Positions 25,502 through 39,312 of a stretch of DNA of 64,000 bases are shown one piece after another. The stretch comes from Paenibacillus_D tarimensis_A (GTDB taxonomy: Bacteria; Bacillota; Bacilli; Paenibacillales; Paenibacillaceae): the NCBI GenBank assembly GCA_041281825.1, contig CP166298.1, forward strand, positions 496,001 through 560,000. Reading direction: 5' to 3'. The translations under genes were made by a program, and so were the position numbers. The notes beneath the pieces are model-generated. The model ran no database searches. It was given only the letters and a program-made list of their open reading frames with translations, and was not told the origin of the DNA. Within the stretch, counting starts at the first letter, position 1, and every line of letters begins with the position of its first letter.

Positions 25502-28033
25502 ATGACAACATATAAGAAAGAAGATATTGAACTGCTGGCTCCGGCCGGTGACTGGGACTGCATGAGGGCCGCGGTGGCGAACGGCGCGGATGCGGTCTTC
25601 TTTGGCGTAGAAAAATTCAACGCGCGTGCGCGTGCAAATAATTTTCATACCACGGAGCTGCCGGAAATTATGGCGTTCCTGCACAGCTACGGAGTGAAAG
25701 GGTTTCTCACCTTTAATATCCTCGTATTTGAGGATGAATTGAACGATGCGAAGAAGCTGATCGAGGCTTGCATCGATGCCGGCGTTGATGCGGTTATTGT
25801 ACAGGATTTGGGGCTTGTGAAGCTGATCCGGGAGCTGTCACCGGATTTCCCGATCCACGGCTCGACGCAGATGACGATTACTTCCCCGGAGGCGGTGGAA
25901 TTTACAAAACCGTTTGATATAGAACGGGTCGTGCTCGGGCGCGAGAACAATTTGAAGCAAATCCGCACTATCGGGCAGCAGGCGAAGCTTCCGATGGAGG
26001 TGTTCGTACACGGGGCGCTCTGCGTCAGCTATTCCGGGCAATGCTTGACGTCGGAAATGTGGGGCGGGCGTTCAGCCAACCGCGGCGAATGCGCGCAGGC
26101 TTGCCGGCTGCCTTACGAGCTAATGGTGGACGGAGAGCAGAAGCCAATGGGTGATGTGGCCTATTTGCTGTCGCCGAAAGACCTTGCGGCGGTTGAACTG
26201 GTGCCGGAGCTGATTGAGGCGGGTGTTACTTCTTTTAAAATAGAAGGAAGGTTAAAGAGCCCCGAATATGTGGCCAATGTCGTCGGCAAGTACCGCAAAG
26301 CGATCGATAATTATTTCGAGGGCAGCCGGACGACGCCGTCCAAGGAAGAGATGCGTGAGCTGCAGCAGAGCTTTTCGCGCGGTTTTACGCATGGATTTCT
26401 AAAGGGGACGAACAATAAACAGCTCGTGGAAGGGACATTTCCGAAAAGCCGGGGCGTATATTTGGGTCGGGTGGAGAGGATACTTCGCGACGCGGTCGTC
26501 TGCCGCCTCGATGCCCCGCTCAAGCGCGGCGACGGCATCGTCTTCGATGCGGGCGATCCGACTAAGAAAGAAGAGGGCGGACGCGTATACGATTTGCGCC
26601 GCCAGGGAATTAAGATCGAAGGCGAAGCCCAGGAAGGCACGGTGCTGGAAATTGTGCCGGGACGCAATGACGTCGACCTGAAGCGGGTTCATGTGGGCGA
26701 CCGCGTCTGGAAGACGAGCGACCCCGCGCTTGACAAGAAGCTTCGCCAGACGTTCGAGACCGACAAGCCGTATCGTGTCTTTCCGCTGCGGGTCAAAGCG
26801 ACAGGTGCTCTCGGACAGCCTCTCCGCACATGGTGGACCGACGTGCAGAAAGGAACGACAGTCGAAGTCGTCTCCGAGCTTGAACTCGAGCTCGCCGAGA
26901 AGCGTCCGATGGACGAGCCGCTCTTGCGGGAGCAGCTCGGCCGCCTCGGGGGGACGCTGTTCCAACTGGAAGAGCTGGACGTATCGCTTGGGGGCGACCT
27001 GATTCTGCCGATCCGAGAACTGAACCGGATGCGCCGCGAAGCGGTGGAACGGCTCGCCGGTGAGCGTCCGAAGCCGCCGGTGTATGTCAAACGGCATGTC
27101 GATGTTTATTCGGACGCCGATGAAGCGGGTGGCGACGAGGCGGGTCGGAGTCGTTCCGAGGATGCACGATTGACTGTGCTGTGCCGAAGTCTGACGCAGG
27201 TGAAAGCGGCTTTGGAGACTGAAGTTGAGCTTATCTATGCCGATTTTGAATTTATTAAACAGTTCCCCGATGCCGTTGAAGCGGCCCGGAAAGCGGGTAA
27301 ACGGATCGCGCTTGCGACGCCGCGGATTCATATGCCGGGAGAAAACGGATACCACAACAACATCCTTAAGCTGCAGCCGGATGCGGTGCTTGTTCGTAAT
27401 ACGGGCGCGCTTTACTATTATATGAAGGCTAGGGCAGAGCGGGAAAGCAAAGAGGAGTCCGGCGCTTTTCCGCAGCTGATCGGCGATTTCTCGCTCAACA
27501 TCGCCAATCACAAAGCAGTCAATTTGTTTATCGATGCGGGCTGCATGAAAGTGACGCCGTCCTATGACTTAAATGTGCAGCAGATGGTCGATCTGCTACG
27601 GCGGTCCGATACGTCAAAGCTGGAAATTGTGCTGCATCAACATTTGCCGATGTTTCATACCGAACACTGCGTATACTGCACCTTCCTGAGTGAAGGGACG
27701 GATTATACGAATTGCGGACGGCCGTGCGAGGAGCAGCGCGTATCGCTGCAGGACCGGATCGGAATGTCCCACCCGGTACGGGTTGACGAAGGCTGCCGGA
27801 ATACGGTGTATAATGCCGTCGAGCAGTCAGGCGCGGAATATTTGGCTCATTTCCTTGAGCTCGGCGTTTCTTCCTTCCGGATTGAGTTTCTGGAAGAAAC
27901 CGCAGAGAACGTAAAGGAAGTGATCGGACTCTACAACGACGCCATTGCCGGCCGGATTAGCGGCACGAAGGTATGGCGGACTTTGAAAGCGACGAATCAG
28001 CTCGGCGTAACAAGAGGTCAGCTGGTGAAATAA
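25502..28033 (+). CDS. U32 family protein (RlhA/collagenase-like)
   Basis: An 843-aa member of the peptidase U32 family with the C-terminal extension typical of the long form. A TIM-barrel-like N-terminal half starts LLAPAGDWDCMRAAV, and the conserved cysteine cluster follows (VSYSGQC and GECAQACRLP), which in relatives binds an iron-sulphur cluster. A second Cys-rich stretch (HCVYC, CGRPC) lies in the C-terminal half. Better-studied members hydroxylate rRNA or tRNA bases (RlhA, TrhP); proteolysis is doubtful. The ATG at 25502 follows GGAGG by 13 bases, a rather long gap; the frame is open to 25430. pcrB follows after 27 bases. Confidence 0.88.
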   Translation: MTTYKKEDIELLAPAGDWDCMRAAVANGADAVFFGVEKFNARARANNFHTTELPEIMAFLHSYGVKGFLTFNILVFEDELNDAKKLIEACIDAGVDAVIVQDLGLVKLIRELSPDFPIHGSTQMTITSPEAVEFTKPFDIERVVLGRENNLKQIRTIGQQAKLPMEVFVHGALCVSYSGQCLTSEMWGGRSANRGECAQACRLPYELMVDGEQKPMGDVAYLLSPKDLAAVELVPELIEAGVTSFKIEGRLKSPEYVANVVGKYRKAIDNYFEGSRTTPSKEEMRELQQSFSRGFTHGFLKGTNNKQLVEGTFPKSRGVYLGRVERILRDAVVCRLDAPLKRGDGIVFDAGDPTKKEEGGRVYDLRRQGIKIEGEAQEGTVLEIVPGRNDVDLKRVHVGDRVWKTSDPALDKKLRQTFETDKPYRVFPLRVKATGALGQPLRTWWTDVQKGTTVEVVSELELELAEKRPMDEPLLREQLGRLGGTLFQLEELDVSLGGDLILPIRELNRMRREAVERLAGERPKPPVYVKRHVDVYSDADEAGGDEAGRSRSEDARLTVLCRSLTQVKAALETEVELIYADFEFIKQFPDAVEAARKAGKRIALATPRIHMPGENGYHNNILKLQPDAVLVRNTGALYYYMKARAERESKEESGAFPQLIGDFSLNIANHKAVNLFIDAGCMKVTPSYDLNVQQMVDLLRRSDTSKLEIVLHQHLPMFHTEHCVYCTFLSEGTDYTNCGRPCEEQRVSLQDRIGMSHPVRVDEGCRNTVYNAVEQSGAEYLAHFLELGVSSFRIEFLEETAENVKEVIGLYNDAIAGRISGTKVWRTLKATNQLGVTRGQLVK

Positions 28034-28060
28034 TACATGACGGGAACCCGGAGGAACGAT

Positions 28061-28756
28061 ATGCGCGAAGCATTATTTGCAAACTGGAGACACGTGTTTA
28101 AATTGGACCCTGAACGGATGATCGACGACGAGGCGCTTGAAGCCGTATGTCTGTCCGGAACGGATGCGGTCATTGTAGGCGGTTCAAGCGGCGTGACGTT
28201 CGACAACACCGTCGATCTTCTTTCACGGATCCGGCGGTATGAGGTGTCTTGCGCGCTGGAAGTTTCCACCGAAGAGGGCGTTCCCGGGTTTGATCATTAT
28301 TTTATTCCTATAGTGCTTAACAGCGGGCGTACGGAATGGATCACGGGGAAGCAGGCGGCGGCGATCGCGCGGTACGGCTCCTTCATTCCTTGGGAGGATA
28401 CGTTTGCCGAAGGATACCTTATTTTAAATCCGGAAGCTGAAGCGGCGCGGTTAACCGAGGCGCATACGTCATTATCCGCAGAGGAAGCAATCGGATACGT
28501 TCGCTTGGCGGACAGGCTGATGCGGCTCCCAATCGTTTATATCGAATACAGCGGCTTTTTCGGGGATATGGAGCTTGTCGGACAAGCTCGCAGCCTGTTG
28601 ACCGGCGGACGTCTGTTCTATGGGGGCGGAATCGATTCGGCGGAGAAAGCACGACTAGCCGCGGCCGCTGCGGATACGGTGGTTGTCGGCAATGTCGTCT
28701 ATACGGACCTGGATTCGGCACTGGAAACGGTAAGAGCGGTGAAAGAGGTTTTTTAA
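28061..28756 (+). CDS. pcrB: heptaprenylglyceryl phosphate synthase
   Basis: A 231-aa PcrB. It joins sn-glycerol-1-phosphate to heptaprenyl diphosphate and so makes the archaeal-type ether lipid precursor found in Firmicutes. The TIM barrel shows VGGSSGVTFDN (phosphate binding), YIEYSG and FYGGGI near the C-terminus, all typical of the family. The ATG at 28061 follows GGAGG by 7 bases; eight codons open upstream are discounted. Located directly before pcrA, as in B. subtilis. Confidence 0.95.
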   Translation: MREALFANWRHVFKLDPERMIDDEALEAVCLSGTDAVIVGGSSGVTFDNTVDLLSRIRRYEVSCALEVSTEEGVPGFDHYFIPIVLNSGRTEWITGKQAAAIARYGSFIPWEDTFAEGYLILNPEAEAARLTEAHTSLSAEEAIGYVRLADRLMRLPIVYIEYSGFFGDMELVGQARSLLTGGRLFYGGGIDSAEKARLAAAAADTVVVGNVVYTDLDSALETVRAVKEVF

Positions 28757-28773
28757 GAAGTCAATTTTTCAAA

Positions 28774-28802
28774 TTGACACATAGAGGTCCGTTGACTAGA
28801 CT
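28774..28802 (+). promoter_or_regulatory. promoter of pcrA-ligA
   Basis: A perfect TTGACA at 28774-28779 and TAGACT at 28797-28802 with a 17-base spacer, about 40 bases before the pcrA start. Confidence 0.7.
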
Positions 28803-28840
28803 GGAAATAGGCGAACAAATGGCGAACAAAGGAGTTCATT

Positions 28841-31174
28841 ATGTTTAATCGAATCGATATCGATCAGGCGGTGCAAAAGCTGAACGATAAGCAGCGTGAA
28901 GCGGTTCAGGCGACGGAAGGTCCGCTTCTGATCATGGCCGGCGCAGGCAGCGGCAAGACGCGCGTGCTGACGCACCGAATTGCTTATTTAATCGAGAAGC
29001 GGCGGGTAGCGCCCTGGAGCATTCTGGCGATTACTTTTACGAATAAAGCGGCCAGGGAGATGCAGGAGCGGGTAGCCGCGCTGGTCGGACCAGGCGGACA
29101 GGATATCTGGGTATCGACGTTCCATTCCATGTGTGTACGGATGCTGCGGAAGGATATCGGCCGGATCGGTTACAGTTCCAGCTTTACGATTTTGGATTCA
29201 ACCGATCAGTTGTCCGTTATTCGGAATTGTATGAAGGATTTGAATGTCGATACGAAGAAGTTTGACCCGAAAGCCGTTCAGGCGGAAATCGGAGGAGCGA
29301 AGAACGAGCTGATAACCCCGGAGCGGTATGAGAAAAAGTCGGGCGATTATTTCCAGCAAATCGTCTCGAAGGTGTATCACGCTTATCAGATAAGGTTAAA
29401 AAGCAACAACTCGCTTGATTTTGACGATTTGATCATGACAACCATCAAGCTGTTTAAGGATGTGCCGGAGGTGCTGGAGTTTTATCAGAACAAGTTCCGG
29501 TATATTCATGTCGACGAATACCAGGATACGAACCGGGCGCAGTATATGTTATGCCGAATGCTTGCCGACAAACACCACAACATATGCGTCGTCGGCGACA
29601 GCGACCAGTCGATTTACCGGTGGCGCGGCGCGGACATTACAAATATTCTTAACTTCGAAGAGGATTATCCGGAGGCGCGCACAATCCTTCTGGAGCAAAA
29701 TTACCGTTCGACCGCCAATATATTAAATGCGGCCAATGCGGTGATTAGACAAAATGACGGCAGAAAAGATAAGAAGCTGTGGACCGACAGGGGAGAGGGC
29801 GCGCCGATTACGGTGTACGTGGCCGATTCAGAGCACGAGGAAGGTTATTTCGTTACGTCGGAAATCCGCAAAAATCACAGCAACGGGAAAAAATATACCG
29901 ACCACGCGATTCTTTATCGGACGAATGCGCAATCCCGCGTCATTGAGGAAATTCTGATTAAATCGGATATTCCGTATCAGATTGTCGGCGGTATCCGATT
30001 CTATGACCGGAAGGAAATCAAGGATCTTCTTGCTTACTTAAGGCTCGTTTCCAATCCGGACGACGACATCAGTCTTATGCGGATCATTAATGTGCCGAAG
30101 CGGGGAATCGGCGATACGACGCTGGCCAAGATCGCCGCTGAAGCGGTGATCCGCGGCCAATCGATGTTTGCGGTGTTAAGCGATCTTAACGGGATCGATG
30201 TTGCAGGCAAGACAAGGGCGGCGTTAACGGAATTTCGTGAAATGATCGATGCGCTGGCCCGCATGACGGATTATCTGTCGGTTACCGAACTGACGGAGAA
30301 AATGCTGGAGATGACCGAATACAAACGTGATCTGGAGCGGGAGAAAACGATTGAATCGAAGTCCCGCCTGGAAAATATCGACGAGTTTCTATCGGTAACG
30401 ATGGATTTCGAAAACCGCAACGAGGATAAATCGCTGGTTGCCTTTTTGACCGATCTGGCGTTGATCGCCGATATCGATACGATGGGCAAAACGGAGGAAG
30501 AGGACAAGCAGCCGGCCGACGCCGTCATCCTGATGACGATGCACAGCGCGAAAGGGCTGGAGTTTCCGGTCGTATTTATTATCGGCATGGAGGAAGGCAT
30601 TTTTCCGCATAACCGGGCTTTCCTGGACAATGAGGAGCTGGAGGAGGAAAGGCGGCTCGCCTATGTCGGCATTACGCGGGCCGAGCAGCAGCTTTATCTG
30701 ACATGCGCAAGAATGCGTACATTGTTTGGCCGCACGAGCGCCAACAAGCCGTCGCGCTTCCTTGAGGAGGTGCCGTCCGAGTTGAAGACGGACGCCACTC
30801 CAGGCCGCGTAGTCGGCGGATTCGGCAGCGCCGCACGACGCAGCGGCTCCGCCGCGGACCCGGGCGGAGGCTTCGGGTTCCGCGGTGGGAATGGGAGCCG
30901 CCCCGGCTCCGCGGGTGCGGCAAGCACCGCCGCGGGCGGAGGCGTTCGCGGCGGCGCGGTGCGTGTCACCACACCGCTGCACGATGCCGCCCGCACGGCG
31001 GGCGGCGCGCCCGATTTTGCCGCGGGAGATAAAGTCGCGCACGCTAAGTGGGGCACCGGCACGGTTGTCGCGGTCAAGGGGCAGGGCAACGATATGGAGC
31101 TGCAGATTGCGTTCCCGGCGCCCGTCGGCGTAAAACGGTTGTTGGCGGGTTTTGCACCGATTACGAAAGTTTAG
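28841..31174 (+). CDS. pcrA: ATP-dependent DNA helicase PcrA (UvrD family)
   Basis: A 777-aa SF1A 3'-5' helicase used in repair and plasmid replication. The motifs are in order: Walker A AGAGSGKTR (near residue 31), motif II DEYQDTN, motif III GDSDQSIYRWRGA, motif IV QNYRST, motif V TMHSAKGLEFPVVF and motif VI YVGITRAEQ. The core ends near residue 645. A linker of about 80 residues, unusually rich in Gly, Ala, Arg and Ser, then leads to the C-terminal tudor-like domain (KVAHAKWGTGTVV) that binds RNA polymerase. Ribosome-binding site AAAGGAG. Forms an operon with ligA. Confidence 0.97.
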   Translation: MFNRIDIDQAVQKLNDKQREAVQATEGPLLIMAGAGSGKTRVLTHRIAYLIEKRRVAPWSILAITFTNKAAREMQERVAALVGPGGQDIWVSTFHSMCVRMLRKDIGRIGYSSSFTILDSTDQLSVIRNCMKDLNVDTKKFDPKAVQAEIGGAKNELITPERYEKKSGDYFQQIVSKVYHAYQIRLKSNNSLDFDDLIMTTIKLFKDVPEVLEFYQNKFRYIHVDEYQDTNRAQYMLCRMLADKHHNICVVGDSDQSIYRWRGADITNILNFEEDYPEARTILLEQNYRSTANILNAANAVIRQNDGRKDKKLWTDRGEGAPITVYVADSEHEEGYFVTSEIRKNHSNGKKYTDHAILYRTNAQSRVIEEILIKSDIPYQIVGGIRFYDRKEIKDLLAYLRLVSNPDDDISLMRIINVPKRGIGDTTLAKIAAEAVIRGQSMFAVLSDLNGIDVAGKTRAALTEFREMIDALARMTDYLSVTELTEKMLEMTEYKRDLEREKTIESKSRLENIDEFLSVTMDFENRNEDKSLVAFLTDLALIADIDTMGKTEEEDKQPADAVILMTMHSAKGLEFPVVFIIGMEEGIFPHNRAFLDNEELEEERRLAYVGITRAEQQLYLTCARMRTLFGRTSANKPSRFLEEVPSELKTDATPGRVVGGFGSAARRSGSAADPGGGFGFRGGNGSRPGSAGAASTAAGGGVRGGAVRVTTPLHDAARTAGGAPDFAAGDKVAHAKWGTGTVVAVKGQGNDMELQIAFPAPVGVKRLLAGFAPITKV

Positions 31175-31279
31175 CCTCACGGGCACAAAATCGCTGACCA
31201 TACAGTTTTCATTTTGGGATATCGCAAAGTAATTATGCACGAGGTTAAACCAATTTATTCGAGAGGAAGGTCGCCTTTC

Positions 31280-33292
31280 ATGGAGCAGCAGCTGCTGGCG
31301 CGAATGGAAGAACTGACAGCTCAGATCAACCGGTATGATTATCATTACTATACCTTGGACAAGCCGATCATAAGCGATAAGGAATATGACGCGATATATG
31401 ATGAGCTCTCGGCATTGGAGCGGGAAAGCGGTATCGTTCTGCCCAGTTCCCCGACACTGCGTGTCGGAGGGGAGCTGCTGAAGGGCTTTGAGTCTCATCG
31501 TCACCGCGCGCGTCTGTGGAGCCTGGATAAAGCTCAGGACGCGGAAGACCTGCTTTCGTGGAACCAGCGCGTTTTGCGCACCGTCGCCGATTATAATGCA
31601 AAACATCCGGATGAAGCCCCGCTGCCAGAGCCCTCATATGCGATCGAACTGAAGTTTGACGGCTTAACGCTCAATCTTACTTATGAGAACGGTCGGCTCG
31701 TTCAGGCGGCAACGAGAGGCAACGGCGCGGTCGGAGAGGGAATTTTGCCGCAGGTACGTACGATTCGTTCCATCCCGCTGACGATTCCTTTTACCGACGG
31801 AGTTATCGAGGTGCAGGGCGAAGGTATTATGAACTTATCCGTTTTGGAGGCCTATAACCGGACCGCTTCTGAACCGTTAAAGAATGCGCGCAATGCCGCC
31901 GCAGGCGCTCTGCGCAATCTGAATCCGAAAACGACAGCGGAACGGAAGCTGAGCGCTTTCTTCTATAATATCGGTTATGCCGAGGGCGTCTCGTTCCGTG
32001 ATCACCGGGAAATGATGGGGTTTTTGCGGGAGAACGAATTCAAAGTGAATCCGTACATTGTGTATGCCGATACAATAGAACAGGTTCAATTCGAACTGAA
32101 GCGGATCGAAGAGATGCGCGGAGATTTAGATTATTTAATTGACGGCGCGGTTGTTAAGCTCGTGGATATGCGGATGCGCGAAGCGCTCGGTTATACGGAC
32201 AAGTTTCCGCGCTGGGCCGTCGCCTATAAGTTCGAGGCAGAGGAAACGACGACTGTGCTCGAATCGGTGACCTGGGAGGTCGGCCGTACAGGCAAAATCA
32301 CACCGGTTGCGCGCGTGGAAGCCGTAGAACTGGCCGGCGTGACAGTGCAGAATTGTACGCTGAACAATATCGGCGATATCGAGCGCAAAAATTTGAAATA
32401 TGCGCTGGGGACGCGGGTATTCATCCGGCGTTCTAATGATGTCATTCCCGAAATTCTCGGTAAGGCCGATGACGTGGAAGGAAGAGCGATCGACTACCCG
32501 ACCGACTGTCCGGCATGCGGGACGGAATTGGAGCAGCGCGGAGCGCATTTATTCTGCAATAACAAGCTGGAATGCAGGCCGCAGACGATAGGACGTATTA
32601 CCCATTTTGCGTCGCGCGATGCGATGGATATTGAGACATTCAGTATCATGACGGCCGAGCAGCTGTATTCGGATTGCGAAGTTCGCGACCCTGCGGACCT
32701 CTACGAGTTGACATACGACGATCTGATCAAGCTGGAGCGCTTCGGCGATAAGAAGGCGAAGAAGCTGCTGGAAGCGATCGAAAAGTCCAAGGAGCGGGAT
32801 TTGGCCGCATTCTTGTTTGCGCTTGGCATACCCAATACCGGAAAAGCAACGACCAAAATGCTGGCCGATCATTACCGAAGTCTCGATCCGATTATGTCTG
32901 CCGAACCGGAAGAACTCGTGGCGCTTCCCGATGTAGGTTCGATTGTAGCTGAGAGTATATCCGGTTTTTTCCGGGATCCGCTTATTAAAGCTAGCATTGA
33001 CCGAATGCGGGCGCTCGGTGTAAAAGCTGAAGCGGAGCAGACGGTCATCGTAAGCGAAGACAGTATTTTTAGCGGAAAAACGGTTGTATTGACAGGAACG
33101 TTATCCCGGATGAGCCGCGATGAAGCGGCAGGAAAGCTAGCGGCGCTCGGAGCGAAAGTGACAGGCAGTGTATCGAAGAAAACCGATTATGTCATCGCCG
33201 GCGAAAATGCGGGTAGCAAACTGACCAAAGCACGCGAGCTCGGAATTCAAGTTATTGAAGATGAAGAAGAGCTGATTCGGTTATTAAAGTAA
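31280..33292 (+). CDS. ligA: NAD-dependent DNA ligase
   Basis: A 670-aa LigA of normal length with all domains: Ia, adenylation (catalytic K125 in ELKFDG), OB fold, zinc finger (CPACG then CNNKLEC), helix-hairpin-helix region and a C-terminal BRCT domain (FSGKTVVLTGTLS). It seals nicks in replication and repair. The active-site context KFDGLT and the RGNGAVGEG motif differ from the usual KIDGLA and RGDG; from memory this form is normal for Paenibacillus. The ATG at 31280 follows AGGAAGG; 22 codons open upstream lack support. It ends the pcrA operon. Confidence 0.96.
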   Translation: MEQQLLARMEELTAQINRYDYHYYTLDKPIISDKEYDAIYDELSALERESGIVLPSSPTLRVGGELLKGFESHRHRARLWSLDKAQDAEDLLSWNQRVLRTVADYNAKHPDEAPLPEPSYAIELKFDGLTLNLTYENGRLVQAATRGNGAVGEGILPQVRTIRSIPLTIPFTDGVIEVQGEGIMNLSVLEAYNRTASEPLKNARNAAAGALRNLNPKTTAERKLSAFFYNIGYAEGVSFRDHREMMGFLRENEFKVNPYIVYADTIEQVQFELKRIEEMRGDLDYLIDGAVVKLVDMRMREALGYTDKFPRWAVAYKFEAEETTTVLESVTWEVGRTGKITPVARVEAVELAGVTVQNCTLNNIGDIERKNLKYALGTRVFIRRSNDVIPEILGKADDVEGRAIDYPTDCPACGTELEQRGAHLFCNNKLECRPQTIGRITHFASRDAMDIETFSIMTAEQLYSDCEVRDPADLYELTYDDLIKLERFGDKKAKKLLEAIEKSKERDLAAFLFALGIPNTGKATTKMLADHYRSLDPIMSAEPEELVALPDVGSIVAESISGFFRDPLIKASIDRMRALGVKAEAEQTVIVSEDSIFSGKTVVLTGTLSRMSRDEAAGKLAALGAKVTGSVSKKTDYVIAGENAGSKLTKARELGIQVIEDEEELIRLLK

Positions 33293-33310
33293 ATCTGTAG
33301 AACGAACCGC

Positions 33311-33383
33311 GCCCGGTGTGGCGGGTGAAGATGGTGTATCGATTCTATATCGATGCCACTTCCCCTTCCAGGCCGGGCTTTTA
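33311..33383 (+). terminator. terminator of the pcrA-ligA operon
   Basis: GCCCGG (33311) pairs with CCGGGC (33373) around a long interrupted stem that includes TATCGAT/ATCGATG, followed by TTTT. Confidence 0.65.
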
Positions 33384-33444
33384 TCATGTCACGCATAAAA
33401 GTACGAATCATTTCATTGCAGGGATCCGTTTCAATATATTACCA

Positions 33445-33473
33445 TTGTTTTTTGCTTCTCGATGTGATAAATT
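33445..33473 (+). promoter_or_regulatory. possible upstream rrn promoter (P1)
   Basis: TTGTTT and TAAATT with a 17-base spacer, about 95 bases upstream of a much better promoter. Tandem promoters are usual for rrn operons. Confidence 0.35.
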
Positions 33474-33539
33474 ATTTCTTGTCGCTTCTGAACCGGGTCG
33501 ATGCAGAATTGCTCGAAATTAGATGTTTTAAAATAAATG

Positions 33540-33568
33540 TTGACATCCAGGTTTGAAGCTGTTATTAT
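33540..33568 (+). promoter_or_regulatory. rrn promoter (P2)
   Basis: TTGACA at 33540-33545, a 17-base spacer and TATTAT at 33563-33568. The upstream region is A+T-rich (TTTTAAAATAAATG), as expected for a UP element. It lies about 190 bases before mature 16S. Confidence 0.85.
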
Positions 33569-33622
33569 GATTAACTGTCACGACGAAATGATGTTCGACG
33601 AATTGTGACGGCAAGTTCCTTG

Positions 33623-33649
33623 AAAACTGAACAAATGGATCACGTCGAT
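33623..33649 (+). other. 16S processing stem, 5' arm
   Basis: AAAACTGAACAAAT, GAT and CACGTCGAT pair with the 3' arm at 35350-35377 (ATCGACGTG, ATTTGTTCAGTTTT), with a small bulge. Such a stem brackets pre-16S RNA for RNase III cleavage. Confidence 0.75.
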
Positions 33650-33756
33650 CCGACAATTTTTTTGTCAGCAACAAAACGTATGAGCTAACAAGCTTATTCA
33701 TAAACACTTTAGCGCTCATTATCCATCAGCCTTCGGCTGAAAGATAAAGACGCATT

Positions 33757-35315
<1,559 letters not shown>

Positions 35316-35349
35316 AATTACCCGGTCACGATGATGACCGGATAAACGT

Positions 35350-35377
35350 ATCGACGTGAATCTATTTGTTCAGTTTT
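35350..35377 (+). other. 16S processing stem, 3' arm
   Basis: Complementary to 33623-33649, as described for the 5' arm. Part of the 16S-tRNA-Ala spacer. Confidence 0.75.
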
Positions 35378-35391
35378 GATGGAATTTGCTC

Positions 35392-35467
35392 GGGGCCATA
35401 GCTCAGCTGGGAGAGCGCCTGCCTTGCAAGCAGGAGGTCAGGAGTTCGATCCTCCTTGGCTCCACCA
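35392..35467 (+). tRNA. tRNA-Ala (TGC)
   Basis: A 76-base tRNA with encoded CCA. The acceptor arms GGGGCCA/TGGCTCC pair with one G-U; the anticodon loop CTTGCAA carries TGC; the T-loop is GTTCGATC. It lies in the 16S-23S spacer. No tRNA-Ile accompanies it, unlike many Bacillus spacers. Confidence 0.98.
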
Positions 35468-35490
35468 TACAAAGTCCATCAAATGAAGTT

Positions 35491-35536
35491 GCACCTTGAA
35501 AACTGGATAGCGAAAGAACAGAAACATCCTTTAGCT
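35491..35536 (+). other. 23S processing stem, 5' arm
   Basis: GCACCTTGAAAACTGGAT, GCGAAAG, ACAGAAACAT and TAGCT pair with 38580-38622 beyond the 3' end of 23S, with small interruptions. This is the expected RNase III substrate. Confidence 0.75.
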
Positions 35537-35630
35537 GAAGTTTCGATAACGCGAGCTTCGCGTAAGCGAAGCGAGCAACAATTAGTAGAACATTTGAAGA
35601 AGGAAGCATCTTTTCCTTCGGAAAAATGCA

Positions 35631-38553
<2,923 letters not shown>

Positions 38554-38579
38554 CTAATACAACCCATTGAAACTCAAAC

Positions 38580-38622
38580 AGCTAATGTTTCTGTATCCTT
38601 TCGCATCCGGTTTTCAGTGTGC
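38580..38622 (+). other. 23S processing stem, 3' arm
   Basis: Complementary to 35491-35536. It lies in the 23S-5S spacer, which has no tRNA. Confidence 0.75.
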
Positions 38623-38735
38623 AAATGCATGCTAAGATCGTATCTTTTGCTGAAGTAATTCGGAGAAGATATTTGAAAAAGATGATGTGTCCTTTCTGTT
38701 ACTTGAATGACAGGCATAATCATCGAATAACACCG

Positions 38736-38852
38736 TTTGGTGACGATGGCGGAAGGGAACCACGCGTACCCATCCCGAACACGACCGTTAAGCCTTCCAG
38801 CGCCGATGGTACTTGGACCGCAGGGTCCTGGGAGAGTAGGACGTTGCCAAGC
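38736..38852 (+). rRNA. rrf: 5S ribosomal RNA
   Basis: A 117-base 5S rRNA. It begins TTTGGTGACGATGGCGG, contains CCATCCCGAACACG and ends GAGAGTAGGACGTTGCCAAGC, with matching terminal arms. Last gene of the rrn operon. Confidence 0.97.
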
Positions 38853-38858
38853 ACAATG

Positions 38859-38890
38859 AATCCACTGAGATTACTCAGTGGATTTTTTGT
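38859..38890 (+). terminator. rrn operon terminator
   Basis: AATCCACTGAG and CTCAGTGGATT form an 11-bp stem around ATTAC, followed by TTTTG. Confidence 0.9.
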
Positions 38891-38972
38891 TGCAATGATT
38901 CGCCTAATTTGCGTACCTGTTTACGGTATGCCATAATAACGAATAAACCGGAAAAGAAATGAGGTGATGATG

Positions 38973-39272
38973 TTAAGGGTTTTTATGAAGGAATAACGGA
39001 GTGTAGTCCAGTTTGCCGTTTTGAGAAAGATGGTAGTCATGAAGTGAACAAATTTGCACATAATGAATCTGTAGATGATGGTATAGGAAGCAGATAAGCG
39101 GCTTTATTGCTGCAGCTAGCATATCAGTTCCTGTGATACGGGTTAACCAATTCGTGCTAAAAGGTCTTATTCTGATTTTGCATTTTTTTAACTTTTTTAA
39201 TAACGGAATATCCAGTCTTGAAGGTATAATCCGCTCATTCCTGCTCCAAGCTAAATAAATCGGGTAATCCAA
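38973..39272 (-). CDS. hypothetical protein, doubtful (99 aa)
   Basis: This is the only long frame in the gap between the rrn terminator and ctsR. It starts at TTG 39272, with AGAAGGG 7 bases upstream, and would code for 99 residues, basic near residues 26-34 (LKKLKKCKIRIR). I recognise no family. The stretch is more A+T-rich than its neighbours and has no visible promoter or terminator, so it may be a chance frame. Apart from this the gap shows only the ctsR promoter region. Confidence 0.25.
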   Translation of the reverse strand: MDYPIYLAWSRNERIIPSRLDIPLLKKLKKCKIRIRPFSTNWLTRITGTDMLAAAIKPLICFLYHHLQIHYVQICSLHDYHLSQNGKLDYTPLFLHKNP

Positions 39273-39275
39273 CTC

Positions 39276-39304
39276 TTGACCCTTCTGTAAATTGTGTTTA
39301 TAAT
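39276..39304 (+). promoter_or_regulatory. promoter of the ctsR-clpC operon
   Basis: TTGACC at 39276-39281, a 17-base spacer and a perfect TATAAT at 39299-39304. The CtsR operator follows 8 bases later. Confidence 0.85.
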
Positions 39305-39312
39305 AAGATTAA

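Noticed and set aside
26399..27511. A 370-codon minus-strand open frame inside the U32 gene
   Set aside because: Antisense to a well-recognised family with conserved cysteine motifs; no ribosome-binding site and no domain.
31640..31680. LigA active site KFDG instead of KIDG taken as a sign of an inactive or paralogous ligase
   Set aside because: The catalytic lysine and all domains, including zinc finger and BRCT, are present and full length; this variant looks normal for Paenibacillus.
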